Part shown: positions 47,646-56,043 of the stretch, in pieces | How the letters are laid out: each line of letters starts with the position of its first letter | Numbering within the stretch: position 1 is the stretch's first letter | Translations under genes and position numbers: made by a program | Notes under the pieces: generated by a model | Database searches by the model: none | What the model was told of the DNA's origin: nothing | What the model saw: the letters and a program-made list of their open reading frames with translations, nothing else | Source of the DNA: Kiritimatiellia bacterium | GTDB lineage: Bacteria > Verrucomicrobiota > Kiritimatiellia > RFP12 > UBA1067 | Direction: 5' to 3' | DNA: 64,000 nt | Assembly: GCA_017405115.1 (NCBI GenBank) | Contig: JAFRBA010000118.1 | Coordinates: 62,001-126,000 of the forward strand

Positions 47646-49071
47646 TGACGGACCCATACAGTTCGTCAAGCCGGAAAACCCTCCGGACCTGTCATCTCTG
47701 GTCAAGCCCGGAGTAGGAATCGTGTTCTCCGGTCGCACCCAAGATACGCAGATCATATTCCCGGATCCCCCTGTCCCTGTCGTGAGATCATCGTCAGATG
47801 CGACAGGGAGGATCCTTACGCTCCTCTCGTCCACGTTCGCAAGGATGTCGATCCTCGTAAGATCCTGCATAGTGGACGCCCGCGCGCGCCAAGAGGAGTT
47901 CAGGGAGAGGAACAAGCTCCCGAAATCGGCCAAAATCCCATACCAGCCCGCACCTGTATCAGACGTTGCGCAGGCTGTCATGCGCCAGTGCGTCTCAACG
48001 ATCGAATCCCTCTTCGGAGAGACCCCTGCCGTCTACGCGCTGGAGAAGTTCGACCACGCCACCTTCACTGGGGACATGAGGGCGTTCAAGATACGCCTCC
48101 TCTTCCTTAAGGTCAGGGACTCTCTCAAGGGTTCCGCGATGTACAAGGACTTCGTCGAAAGACTTGAGGACGCCATATCCGAATCAGAGAGCATGGCCGG
48201 CTGCAAGCCCGACAATTCCCCAAGACGCCTCTCAAAGGCAGAGCAGGAGAGAAAGCGGCGCATACAGGAACGGCTAGAGGCTAAAAAAAGGATGCATCCT
48301 GAGCTCCCACTGGAGTGGCCATCTGAGGAAAAGGCGAAAGAAGTACAAGATATTGAACATGGCGAAAAGACAGACTCGGCATATGAACAGGACAAGCCAG
48401 AGAGCCCTGATAGTTGTGAACAGGTTATCAACAATGTAGGACATGGCGATTCGGACGAGGACGCAAAAACCCCATCTTTCAATATATTGAAAAAAGTAAG
48501 CCTTGGCGAACTTTCGAAATGCGATGATAAAACTGAAAAAAGTGAAGCAACTGATACAACAAAAGAGCCAAAAGATTTTTACAGTAAAAAAAGTGGTGTT
48601 TACGGTAAGCTTACAGTAAAAAAATCACCTCAAAATGAGCCACCCATAAGGAAGGCGAGGGACTACGAGACCGTCGAGCAGATCTTGGACGACATAGAGT
48701 CGGGCGCCATTGTCAGGTACGAGTCTACGGAAGAGATCAAGGAAGACCTGAAGGCAGGCAGGCTGACTGCTGTCGAGGCGCTCATGTTCACGGCCGCACT
48801 TGACCGGTACTGCGAATCGGACATGGCAGGGGCGGTTGATGGAGACGAAGAAAACCTGGACGTTGAGTTAGATGACGAGTGCGATCCAGATTACGAAGAG
48901 GACTGTGGTGATGACGATGGAGACGTGGATGACGAAGATTACGATTTCGAGGAAGAGCGCCGGCCAAGGAGAAGGTCAGGAACTTCGTTCTCATACAACC
49001 CGCGCGGTTTCAGCGGGATTGGCGGAAGATGTTCCGACTCCGGAGATTGGGACGGGGACGACGCATGGTAA
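47638..49071 (+). CDS. hypothetical protein with AT-rich linker and TTTACNGTAAA sites, 477 aa
   Basis: Residues 1-170 are a folded region with helices (ATGRILTLLSSTFARMSILV). Residues 190-330 are a charged linker whose DNA becomes AT-rich and holds three motif copies. Residues 335-390 are helical (ARDYETVEQILDDIESG), and the tail is strongly acidic. The linker plus motif arrangement is like that of the replisome-organiser gene. Function unknown; DNA binding at these sites is possible. Confidence 0.6.
   Translation: MTDDGPIQFVKPENPPDLSSLVKPGVGIVFSGRTQDTQIIFPDPPVPVVRSSSDATGRILTLLSSTFARMSILVRSCIVDARARQEEFRERNKLPKSAKIPYQPAPVSDVAQAVMRQCVSTIESLFGETPAVYALEKFDHATFTGDMRAFKIRLLFLKVRDSLKGSAMYKDFVERLEDAISESESMAGCKPDNSPRRLSKAEQERKRRIQERLEAKKRMHPELPLEWPSEEKAKEVQDIEHGEKTDSAYEQDKPESPDSCEQVINNVGHGDSDEDAKTPSFNILKKVSLGELSKCDDKTEKSEATDTTKEPKDFYSKKSGVYGKLTVKKSPQNEPPIRKARDYETVEQILDDIESGAIVRYESTEEIKEDLKAGRLTAVEALMFTAALDRYCESDMAGAVDGDEENLDVELDDECDPDYEEDCGDDDGDVDDEDYDFEEERRPRRRSGTSFSYNPRGFSGIGGRCSDSGDWDGDDAW
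48578..48620 (+). repeat. three TTTACNGTAAA-type sites inside gene 47638
   Basis: One perfect copy at 48578-48588 and two with a single end mismatch at 48599-48609 (TTTACGGTAAG) and 48610-48620 (CTTACAGTAAA). The first two start 21 bases apart, the same spacing as in the replication gene. Confidence 0.7.
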
Positions 49072-49088
49072 GGCGAGGAGGCATTGAC

Positions 49089-49355
49089 ATGGAAGAAAAA
49101 GACCCAGACGACGTAATGCTGAACCCTGATTATGCACGGAAGCTTCGAGCCGAGAAAAACGCTGCGGAGAATGACCCTCTCGACACACGGCTTGACCGTC
49201 CTCTCACGGAAGAGGAGCTTGCCGAGTTCGGGAAGCGTAGAAACAAGGCGAAGTCCGGCCTGACGATCAGCCCGATGTTCAAGATAAAGAACTTCGGCCG
49301 CAAGGGAAAGAAGCCGGTGTTCGCTGCAATCATCGGGATAGAGGGCACGTTCTAG
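49089..49355 (+). CDS. hypothetical protein, 88 aa
   Basis: Acidic first half, then a basic second half (FKIKNFGRKGKKPVFAAIIG). GAGGAGG precedes ATG 49089; ATG 49065 is a longer alternative. Function unknown. Confidence 0.5.
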   Translation: MEEKDPDDVMLNPDYARKLRAEKNAAENDPLDTRLDRPLTEEELAEFGKRRNKAKSGLTISPMFKIKNFGRKGKKPVFAAIIGIEGTF

Positions 49356-49364
49356 GAGATTGAC

Positions 49365-49709
49365 ATGGATTGCCACCGTTGCGAGAACCTGCGATACGCA
49401 GGGTGCAGGTACGGACGATGTTCGCACCCTGGGCACCGTGACGTCGTCCTCAAGCTTGGCAAGGGAGGTGCCCGCAAGTACAACAGGCAGATTTGCCCGG
49501 ACTTCGTGATGAAGAAAAGGTGCTCGAACTGCAAGTACTGGAAGAGGGGTCGCTACTTCGCTGACGGCATCACGCCTCGCAAGGAGGGAAAGTGCTCGCT
49601 GGATATACTTTACACAGGAGGGAAGGCATGCTCCTTGTGGGGCGCCGGCCCGACCTCCTCAAGGAAGAGAAAGGCAAAGAAAAATGAAGAAGTCAAAAGG
49701 AAAGACTAA
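49365..49709 (+). CDS. Cys-rich zinc-binding protein, 114 aa
   Basis: Eleven Cys in three groups (CHRCEN ... CRYGRCSHPG; CSNCKYW; CSLDILYTGGKACSLW) suggest two or more zinc sites. The tail is basic. Its layout is like that of the gene at 50239. Function unknown. Confidence 0.6.
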   Translation: MDCHRCENLRYAGCRYGRCSHPGHRDVVLKLGKGGARKYNRQICPDFVMKKRCSNCKYWKRGRYFADGITPRKEGKCSLDILYTGGKACSLWGAGPTSSRKRKAKKNEEVKRKD

Positions 49710-50127
49710 GACAACCACGGCTGCCGAGCTTTTGGAGAAGGGCATTGGCTCCAAAAGGCCAAAGAAGGGCACTGTCCTTCTCGACAAGACGGCTGAGGAA
49801 TACGAGATCATCAAGAACATGAAGCTTTCTGACCTTGTCGAAAGGCTCATTGATTCAAGGTCTGCCGGCAGAAAAGACATGTCCATCACAGAGAACAGGA
49901 TAGACCTGATGACAAAGGTCGTCAAGAACGCGATACTTGTCATGCACAGGAACGGAGCGAAGGAGCTTTCTGTGAAGATCAAGGGAGATTTGATAGAGAT
50001 GTCATTCAACTGCCAGGCGGACAACATCTGCCTATCCGGTCCTGCGTACATCTGCCCGTACAGGGTCAACGGAAAGCTCTCGAAGTCCAACAAGAAGGTG
50101 ACTGTGGACATCAAGGACGTCAAGTGA
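49684..50127 (+). CDS. hypothetical protein, 147 aa
   Basis: Basic N-terminus, helical middle, strand-rich C-terminal third with CQADNICLSGPAYICPY. The start lies in the last codons of the Cys-rich gene. Function unknown. Confidence 0.55.
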   Translation: MKKSKGKTKTTTAAELLEKGIGSKRPKKGTVLLDKTAEEYEIIKNMKLSDLVERLIDSRSAGRKDMSITENRIDLMTKVVKNAILVMHRNGAKELSVKIKGDLIEMSFNCQADNICLSGPAYICPYRVNGKLSKSNKKVTVDIKDVK

Positions 50128-50173
50128 CCTGAACGCAACAGGTGTCGGCGCCATTGGCCTTCTTGGTTCGTCC

Positions 50174-50202
50174 TTGAAGGCCAATTCAATATATTGTATA
50201 AT
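50174..50202 (+). promoter_or_regulatory. promoter before the caspase-like operon
   Basis: TTGAAG (50174-50179), 17 bases, TATAAT (50197-50202). A 10-base stem ATTGGCCTTC/GAAGGCCAAT (50153-50162 with 50176-50185) overlaps the -35 box, and CAATATATTG (50187-50196) touches the -10 box. Either could be an operator. The stem has no T-run, so terminator function is doubtful. Confidence 0.65.
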
Positions 50203-50238
50203 GTACCTCGTCTGAAATAGACAGAGGAACATGTACAG

Positions 50239-50571
50239 ATGACTTGCCAATGGTGCATTAACTACCGACGACGTGACGGAAAGGTCATGTGCAGAAACGA
50301 GGACGGGACGATCAGGTGCATCCCGCCTGAAGTCCGTCCTGAAAGGTGTCCTAGGTTCGATCCGCGCAGGATCTGCACGACGTGCGGGCATGGATGCTCG
50401 CAGGACGACAAGGCTACAAGGCCTTTCGGCGACTGCCCGAAATGGGAGTTGCGTGTCCTGTCCACATGGGGAGGGAACAGGCGCTGGCCGAAGAAGGACG
50501 ACAAGAATCAAGACAAAAAGTCTGGCCCCGAATCTTCCACCGAAACAGAAAACAAGGAGAAAGAGCAATGA
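50239..50571 (+). CDS. Cys-rich zinc-binding protein, 110 aa
   Basis: CQWCINYRRR near the start, then CIPPEV, CPRF, CTTCGHGC and C(P)KW give eight or more Cys. The C-terminal 40 residues are polar and disordered. It resembles the gene at 49365 in Cys spacing. Its stop overlaps the start of the caspase-like gene, so the two are co-translated and may act together. Confidence 0.6.
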   Translation: MTCQWCINYRRRDGKVMCRNEDGTIRCIPPEVRPERCPRFDPRRICTTCGHGCSQDDKATRPFGDCPKWELRVLSTWGGNRRWPKKDDKNQDKKSGPESSTETENKEKEQ

Positions 50572-51452
50572 AGATGGCAGTAATAGCCGCCGCGCTTCTC
50601 GCCGGCTGCGTCAAGACCGGGGCAAACGTCCCGCAGATATCCACTGGATCCGACGTGAAGGCGTCCTACCTCGTTGTCGGAATGGAGCATTCGGGGAGGT
50701 TTGGAGACTGCCCTGGATGCGAGCTCGACGCCAGAAGGATCACGAACATGATCAAGTCGCATGGTTATTCAGGCGAAACCCTCGTGTCGGACAAGGCGAC
50801 GAAGTCCGATGTCGTGAAGAAGCTCAAGGCCGGCATCGAGAGCACTCCCGAGGACGGGCTGTTCATGTTCTTCTACTCCGGTCACGGAGGCCAGGAGTAT
50901 CTCGGCGGCAAGGAGCCTGACGGATCTGACAGACAGGACGAATACCTCTGCCTCTACGACACCTACATGATGGACGACGAGATCTGGGACATCGTGTCGA
51001 AGTGCAGAGGGCGCGTGTTCCTCTACTTCGACGCATGCCACTCCGCCACAATGTACAGAAGCGTGAAATCGGAGCTCGCGGCGAAGAAGGATCCGAGGAA
51101 GGCGTCAGCCTTGGCCGTCAATCCCGACGAGGTCGAGAAGATGATCCAGCGTGCGAAGGGGTTCACGTTCAGGCCTGAGAAGTTCATAAAGGCGTCAGCC
51201 ATGGGCCTCGAGGGAGCCAAGCCTTCCACCCGCATTCTCTGCTGGAGCGGGTGCGAGGAGGCGGAATACTCCTACGGAGGGAACAAGGGAGGGACACTCA
51301 CGATCTGCATGCTTGCAAACTGGAAGAGCGGAATCACGTATGACGCGCTCTGGTCGAAGACGAGGGCGAACGTCCTTGAATACCAGCCAGGGCAGCATCC
51401 GGTCCAGACCGTAGTCGGAGACTTCCAGAAGTCCGCAGAGGCTTTCCGATGA
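50568..51452 (+). CDS. caspase-like (C14, metacaspase-type) lipoprotein
   Basis: The 294-residue protein has the caspase dyad: His 106 in FFYSGHGG and Cys 157 in YFDACHS, preceded by the family's CELDARRITNMIKSHGY region. The C-terminal part (ILCWSGCEEAE ... GGTLTICMLANW) completes the fold. The N-terminus (MKMAVIAAALLAGC) is a short lipoprotein signal with lipobox LAGC (Cys 14), so the protease should be membrane-anchored outside the cytoplasm. Metacaspase-type enzymes cut after basic residues. Possible roles are processing of virion proteins, host killing or interference with other phages; the sequence does not decide. It is placed just before the terminase genes. Confidence 0.85.
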   Translation: MKMAVIAAALLAGCVKTGANVPQISTGSDVKASYLVVGMEHSGRFGDCPGCELDARRITNMIKSHGYSGETLVSDKATKSDVVKKLKAGIESTPEDGLFMFFYSGHGGQEYLGGKEPDGSDRQDEYLCLYDTYMMDDEIWDIVSKCRGRVFLYFDACHSATMYRSVKSELAAKKDPRKASALAVNPDEVEKMIQRAKGFTFRPEKFIKASAMGLEGAKPSTRILCWSGCEEAEYSYGGNKGGTLTICMLANWKSGITYDALWSKTRANVLEYQPGQHPVQTVVGDFQKSAEAFR

Positions 51453-51760
51453 GCATGCATCCAGTAAAGATGCCGATCAGCCGGGACATATCGGTCAAGA
51501 GGCCCGCCGTCAGCGGAGACGACGGGCCTTCCGTGCTCGAATCGAAGGCCGCGCCGAGCCTTGTGACGGTCATTGGGTTCGACAAGAGCGACGTCCTGTT
51601 CAGGTCAGACAAGGTAGGGACTGTGCAGTGGCGCGACTCCAAAGGGGAGATCGTCGCGCTTCTCGTCCGTATGAAGCCCGACGTATGGGGATTCTCGCGC
51701 CGCGGTGACAACGACTGGCAGGAAGTCCTCGGCATCTACGGGAACCCGGACGCGACATAG
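51449..51760 (+). CDS. hypothetical protein, 103 aa
   Basis: A strand-rich C-terminal half (TVQWRDSKGEIVALLVRMKPDVWGF) after a flexible start. The ATG overlaps the stop of the caspase-like gene as ATGA. It may be a partner or inhibitor of the protease, but that is speculation from position. Confidence 0.55.
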   Translation: MSMHPVKMPISRDISVKRPAVSGDDGPSVLESKAAPSLVTVIGFDKSDVLFRSDKVGTVQWRDSKGEIVALLVRMKPDVWGFSRRGDNDWQEVLGIYGNPDAT

Positions 51761-51776
51761 GAGCCGGCCCTATAGG

Positions 51777-52988
51777 ATGAACCTCCCCGACACAGAGCCT
51801 TTCATCACGCCCGTCGACGATCCATGCCAGTACAACCCAGATTGGAGGTCGATGGTCGCAGGCTATCTGGTGTCCGCCGGCGTAAACACGGAGGAGAAGC
51901 TCAGGTCGGTTGCGATGACAGGCTGCATCGAGGTCGTCGAGAAGGTGGAGGTTCGGGAAGAGAAGTCAGACGACGCGGAAAAACCTTCCAAGAAGGGAAG
52001 GAAGAAGCCCAAGAAGCAGCCGAAGAAGAAATTCGTGCAGAAAAAGACGCTCGTTCCGGTCATACCTTTCTGCGAACATACCGAGTACCGCTCATTCGCC
52101 AATGACAAGTGGATCGTCGAGCAGGTCCTGCTCTGCAACGAAAGGTCGAACGGGGGGCGCACGCCGGACAGGTTCCTTCCGATGAGGCTCGCCGAGGTGT
52201 GGTACGAGGAGAAGGACTGCGAGGCGGCCATCAAGCACAGGTTGGAGGCTCTTCTCCTAACTGAAGTCGGGATAGACGTCATAACGGCCGACCTCGTTGG
52301 CCAGCCGAGCATACAGCCGGCCATCGAGGCGTACGAGAAGATGTACTTCAACTGCCGGGACGAAAACTTCGAGATCAGCCCGTCCATGCACCTCGTCACG
52401 CGCATGGCCATGCCTTTCGGGCCGCTCAAGATGTATCTCAAGAAATGGGAGGAGATGAAGGACGGGTTCTGCGTTCAGGACGGACGTCCGATAGCGAAGG
52501 ACAGCGACATCTGGAAGGCGATCGGCGCCACGATGGGGTATGACACGCTCATCTACGTCTGGAACTGGGAGAGGAGGGCGAGCGGTATCAAGGACAGGAG
52601 CCTGAAGCACAAGCTCGAATGCACGTGGCACAGCGCCGTGTCGAGGATCATGACTTCCCTGTTCACAGGCGACATGAAGCACGAGGACGCGGCAAGGATA
52701 TTGGCGACATGCACGGCCCAGCTCAAGTTCATCGACGACAGCTCCAACGGAAAGGGTGGAGGAGACGGTGACGATGAGACGCTCGCGCTTCTCGCGATCC
52801 TTAGGGCTGCCGCTCCAAAAATGAGAGTCCTTGAGGAAGGTTCTGCCGGAATGATAACGGACAGCGAGATACAGGGGAGGATCGAGGCGCAGCAGGCAAT
52901 CGACAAACAGGGCATCCAGGATTCCGGCAAGAACGTTTCAGAAGAAATCATTGACGCCCAGATCGCTAACGCCATAGACGGTGATTGA
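51777..52988 (+). CDS. hypothetical protein before terminase, 403 aa
   Basis: A Lys-rich low-complexity stretch (residues 60-90) separates a short start from a helical body (residues 100-340). The position just before the large terminase is where small terminase subunits lie, but the protein is larger than usual and no helix-turn-helix is evident. Its last bases overlap the terminase start. Confidence 0.55.
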   Translation: MNLPDTEPFITPVDDPCQYNPDWRSMVAGYLVSAGVNTEEKLRSVAMTGCIEVVEKVEVREEKSDDAEKPSKKGRKKPKKQPKKKFVQKKTLVPVIPFCEHTEYRSFANDKWIVEQVLLCNERSNGGRTPDRFLPMRLAEVWYEEKDCEAAIKHRLEALLLTEVGIDVITADLVGQPSIQPAIEAYEKMYFNCRDENFEISPSMHLVTRMAMPFGPLKMYLKKWEEMKDGFCVQDGRPIAKDSDIWKAIGATMGYDTLIYVWNWERRASGIKDRSLKHKLECTWHSAVSRIMTSLFTGDMKHEDAARILATCTAQLKFIDDSSNGKGGGDGDDETLALLAILRAAAPKMRVLEEGSAGMITDSEIQGRIEAQQAIDKQGIQDSGKNVSEEIIDAQIANAIDGD

Positions 52989-54744
52989 CATGGCCGCTCT
53001 GTCGCAGGACTTCGTCAAGAAGATTCCGCAGCTCGTGGAATCAAAGGAAATCGCGGAGCAGATCCGCGGGTCGAACAACGCAGCGTTCCTCCCGTATCTG
53101 TTTCGCATCAAGGGACAGCCGTTCACGCTTGACGACCGGCCTCAGTTCGACGTGATGTTCGAGAAGACCCTCTACCCGGACATGATCGTCATGTCTGGAC
53201 GTCAGCTCGGAAAATCGGTCACGCTCTCTCGAAGCGAGATCTACATGGCGCTGAGCATCGACCAGTTCCAGCTTCTCTACGTCGCTCCGCTTCAAGAGCA
53301 GACCAGGAGATACAGCGACCTCTACCTGACAGAGGCGATCAGGTCGTGCCCACTTGCGATGAAGCTTCAGTCGAAAAGGCTGGCAATGGCACTGTCCGAC
53401 GCGAAGATATTGACGGCGGTCGGGCATCAGACGTTCGCAATCGGATCCGGCGTCCAGCTGACGTATGCAAGGACTTCGGCCGACCGTGCGCGCGGAATCA
53501 TGGCCGACATGATCGACTTCGACGAGATCCAAGACCAGACAGACGAGACGGTTCCGATCATCTCCGAGTCGCTTACGTCGTCTAAGTACGGCTGCCGCAG
53601 GTTCACAGGGACTGCAAAGGTGACTGAGAACTACATCGAGACGCTCTGGCAGAAGAGCTCGATGTGCGAATGGGTCATGAAGTGCGACGGGTGCGGCACG
53701 TGGGCTATCCCGACGCTCGACGGCGGCGTCCTGAAGATGATCGGCGCCGACGGCATGCACTGCCTTCACTGTGGAAAGCGTCTGAACGTACGGAACGGCA
53801 AGTGGATCGCCGCCTATCCTTCGCGCCAATTCAGCTTTAGGGGCTACCATATCCCGCAGGTCGTCTGCCCGGCCATCGTCGACGACATGAACAACTGGCA
53901 GAAGCTCCTCCGGAAGCTCACGACAGGTACTCTTGCCACGTTCATCCAGGAAAACCTCGGGATCTCGTATTCTGTCGGACAGAGGCTTCTTACAAGGCAG
54001 CACATCCAGCGCCAGAGCGTTTTGCCTTCGAGGAAGAGGCTGCAGGAGCTTCTCAAGGAGAATCCGCACCGGTACAGCTTCCTCGTGGCCGGAATCGACT
54101 GGGGCGGCGCCGAGCTCAGTTCTTTTACTGTAATTACAGTAATAGGAATAAGGCCGAACGGAAGAATCGACACGCTCTGGGCGAGAAGATACCGCGGATA
54201 CGACCCTGACGAGCAGATGACGGACATCGCGAAGATCTGCCGGTTCTACAATGTTGTCGCTGTTGCTGCAGATGCCGGCATGGGTCTCGACAAGAACCAG
54301 ATATTGGTCAAGAGGTTTGGGCTCCCGCTCGTCCAGATGCAGTACACGAGGCAGCTGAAGCTTTTCGGAAAGAACCAGTCGAGGGGAAGGACGAACACCG
54401 TTCAGTGCTGGACGATCGACAAGGTCATGGCGCTCGACACCCTTTTTTTAGCTATCAGAAACAGAAGGATATTCTTCCCGAAGGACAGTTTTGACATCTA
54501 TACTGACGACCTGCTGTCTCCCTACGAGACGACGACCGAGGTTGGCGGAATGACACACAGGCTGTACTTGAGGAACCAGGCGCATCCTGACGACTTCTGC
54601 CACGCGCTTTGCTTCGCGAGCATGGTGGCGATGAAGCTCCTCGGAATGGCCGTTGACGACATGATCCCAGAGACCGCGTTCGGTGGAGGGATTACGAATG
54701 ACGACGCGCCGATAGATGACAGGCTAGACCCAAAAGAGGTATAA
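52981..54744 (+). CDS. terL: terminase large subunit
   Basis: The 587-residue protein packages DNA into the prohead. Walker A is SGRQLGKS (72-79) and Walker B is MIDFDEIQ (177-184). A zinc ribbon (CDGCGTW ... CLHCGKR) follows. The RNase H-like nuclease domain has Asp 373 (AGIDWGG), Asp 431 (AADAGMG) and Asp 537-538 (HPDDFCHA). GTG 52981 is the listed start; ATG 52990 is an alternative. The gene marks the start of the packaging and head region. Confidence 0.93.
   Translation: MIDMAALSQDFVKKIPQLVESKEIAEQIRGSNNAAFLPYLFRIKGQPFTLDDRPQFDVMFEKTLYPDMIVMSGRQLGKSVTLSRSEIYMALSIDQFQLLYVAPLQEQTRRYSDLYLTEAIRSCPLAMKLQSKRLAMALSDAKILTAVGHQTFAIGSGVQLTYARTSADRARGIMADMIDFDEIQDQTDETVPIISESLTSSKYGCRRFTGTAKVTENYIETLWQKSSMCEWVMKCDGCGTWAIPTLDGGVLKMIGADGMHCLHCGKRLNVRNGKWIAAYPSRQFSFRGYHIPQVVCPAIVDDMNNWQKLLRKLTTGTLATFIQENLGISYSVGQRLLTRQHIQRQSVLPSRKRLQELLKENPHRYSFLVAGIDWGGAELSSFTVITVIGIRPNGRIDTLWARRYRGYDPDEQMTDIAKICRFYNVVAVAADAGMGLDKNQILVKRFGLPLVQMQYTRQLKLFGKNQSRGRTNTVQCWTIDKVMALDTLFLAIRNRRIFFPKDSFDIYTDDLLSPYETTTEVGGMTHRLYLRNQAHPDDFCHALCFASMVAMKLLGMAVDDMIPETAFGGGITNDDAPIDDRLDPKEV
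54125..54144 (+). repeat. imperfect TTTACNGTAAA pair inside terL
   Basis: Two overlapping copies, TTTACTGTAAT (10 of 11) and ATTACAGTAAT (9 of 11), together make a longer inverted repeat in the nuclease domain coding sequence. Codon choice alone does not require this sequence. Confidence 0.5.
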
Positions 54745-54745
54745 T
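54716..54745 (+). promoter_or_regulatory. promoter after terL
   Basis: ATGACA (54716-54721), 18 bases, TATAAT (54740-54745). The next ATG is six bases further, so its transcript would have almost no leader. Confidence 0.55.
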
Positions 54746-54751
54746 ATATCT

Positions 54752-54967
54752 ATGATCTTGGCAATCTCAGCATCTGTTGCATATATTGCTGTCGCATGCA
54801 TGTTCCTCAGGTTCGTTCTGGGGGCTCGCAGTCGTTTTCTTGGAAGCAGGATGGGCAGGATGCATCCAGAGCTTGTCGATCCTATTTGGTTTGATGTTGT
54901 CGTCTGCATCTTTTGGCCGCTTCAGATAATAGGATTTTTCATTTGTTTAGCAAGAGGAAAATTGTAA
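54752..54967 (+). CDS. two-span membrane protein, 71 aa
   Basis: Hydrophobic segments at 1-23 (ILAISASVAYIAVACMFLRF) and 46-66 (VVVCIFWPLQIIGFFICLA) with a basic loop (GARSRFLGSRMGRM) between. There is no ribosome-binding site; the ATG lies at the expected transcription start of the TATAAT promoter, so translation may be leaderless. A holin-like or virion membrane role is possible. Confidence 0.6.
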   Translation: MILAISASVAYIAVACMFLRFVLGARSRFLGSRMGRMHPELVDPIWFDVVVCIFWPLQIIGFFICLARGKL

Positions 54968-54979
54968 AGGAGAAAAAAG

Positions 54980-55321
54980 ATGAGTGCAGGTTGGAATGAT
55001 TTCGCAAAAAGCGCCGAGCCGGCCCCTAGAAGGCCATCCGTTCCTGCGGCGCAGGCTCCACGTCAGCCCGTAAAGGCACCTACCACTGTGCGCGTAGGAG
55101 GAAGCCCAGGTGCTGCGTCTACGCATTGGGACCCAAACTACAAGCCGCCGGAGAAATACAGGGAAGCGGATCCAAGATGGTCTCCCGGAGAAAGGGCAGC
55201 CTGGAAGAAAGAGATCGCAATAATGAAGGCAAGGGACTTGAGATTCGCAGCTCTCAGAAAAAGGTACAATGGCGCGCCAATACCCATAGAAGAGCTTAGG
55301 CGCGCGTTCAACGGGAATTAG
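54980..55321 (+). CDS. hypothetical protein, 113 aa
   Basis: Begins SAGWNDFAKSAEPAP, one of several short N-terminal leaders with a K-x-A element in this block. A Pro/Ala-rich linker and a basic helical end follow. AAAGGAG precedes the ATG. Possibly a virion protein. Confidence 0.55.
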   Translation: MSAGWNDFAKSAEPAPRRPSVPAAQAPRQPVKAPTTVRVGGSPGAASTHWDPNYKPPEKYREADPRWSPGERAAWKKEIAIMKARDLRFAALRKRYNGAPIPIEELRRAFNGN

Positions 55322-55328
55322 CGAAAGA

Positions 55329-55997
55329 ATGAAAAACTTCTTCACAGGCCTCCTTCATAACCTGAAGATCGCGTTCCTTTACGTGTTCGGCAGGATAAAG
55401 GTCTACAAATGGCCGATGTTCTTCGTGTACGACCCAAAGGGTTACGACGTTAAGGCCATAGGAATAAGGACCGCGCTTTCGCTCGTCATGAAGGGCGACA
55501 TACTCGTCAGAAGGTACAGGAACTACCTCGACGGGTATTTTATCCCCGGACGGTTCTCTCACTCGGGGGTCTACGTCGGCGAAGGCATCATCATCCACTC
55601 AATGAGCGACGGAGTCCAGAAGATCGACATCCTCGACTTCCTGAGATGCGACGGTTTCGCAATCCTCCGTCCAAAGGTTAAAATAGGTCGAGACATGAGG
55701 GAGATCAGGGCCAAGGCTGTCGACATCGCGCATTCCTATCTAGGAAACGAGTACGACTTCGACTTTGAGGTCGAGGATCCAAGAAAGGACGGAAAGCCTA
55801 CAGAAAGGGTTTACTGCCACGAGATGACTCGAAAGTGCTATCCCGACCTCGACATACCGCTCATCAAGCCTTCACTTTGGCACGGAATGATCAGGATGGG
55901 GAGAGAGCAGGTCCTCGCACAGTCTTTCTTCGACAGCCCTGACATCGAGGTTGTGTACGACAGCGACTATTCCGAGCCGAAGTGCTCAACAAAGTGA
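55329..55997 (+). CDS. permuted NlpC/P60 (YiiX-type) cysteine hydrolase
   Basis: The 222-residue protein has the permuted order of YiiX/YebB-type enzymes: GDILVRR, then His 78 in RFSHSGVYVG, a YLGNEYDF helix start and Cys 163 in VYCHEM. Members cut amide or ester bonds in peptidoglycan or lipids. The N-terminal 35 residues are hydrophobic and may bind a membrane. It may act on the cell envelope during entry or lysis. Confidence 0.75.
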   Translation: MKNFFTGLLHNLKIAFLYVFGRIKVYKWPMFFVYDPKGYDVKAIGIRTALSLVMKGDILVRRYRNYLDGYFIPGRFSHSGVYVGEGIIIHSMSDGVQKIDILDFLRCDGFAILRPKVKIGRDMREIRAKAVDIAHSYLGNEYDFDFEVEDPRKDGKPTERVYCHEMTRKCYPDLDIPLIKPSLWHGMIRMGREQVLAQSFFDSPDIEVVYDSDYSEPKCSTK

Positions 55998-56013
55998 CGA
56001 GACGCTCCGTTTT

Positions 56014-56022
56014 TGATATCCT
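56014..56022 (+). promoter_or_regulatory. weak extended -10 element
   Basis: TGA-TATCCT preceded by a T-run (tttttgatat), a context shared with the better element at 59627-59635. No clear -35 box is seen. It may drive the gene at 56044. Confidence 0.3.
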
Positions 56023-56043
56023 TATACGAGATAAAGAGCAAAG

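Noticed and set aside
50153..50185. Inverted repeat ATTGGCCTTC/GAAGGCCAAT as a terminator
   Set aside because: The loop is 13 bases and there is no T-run after the stem; it overlaps a promoter, so operator or chance is more likely.
53041..54069. A 342-residue minus-strand frame opposite terL
   Set aside because: It is antisense to the conserved ATPase domain of the terminase and has no ribosome site or recognisable domain.
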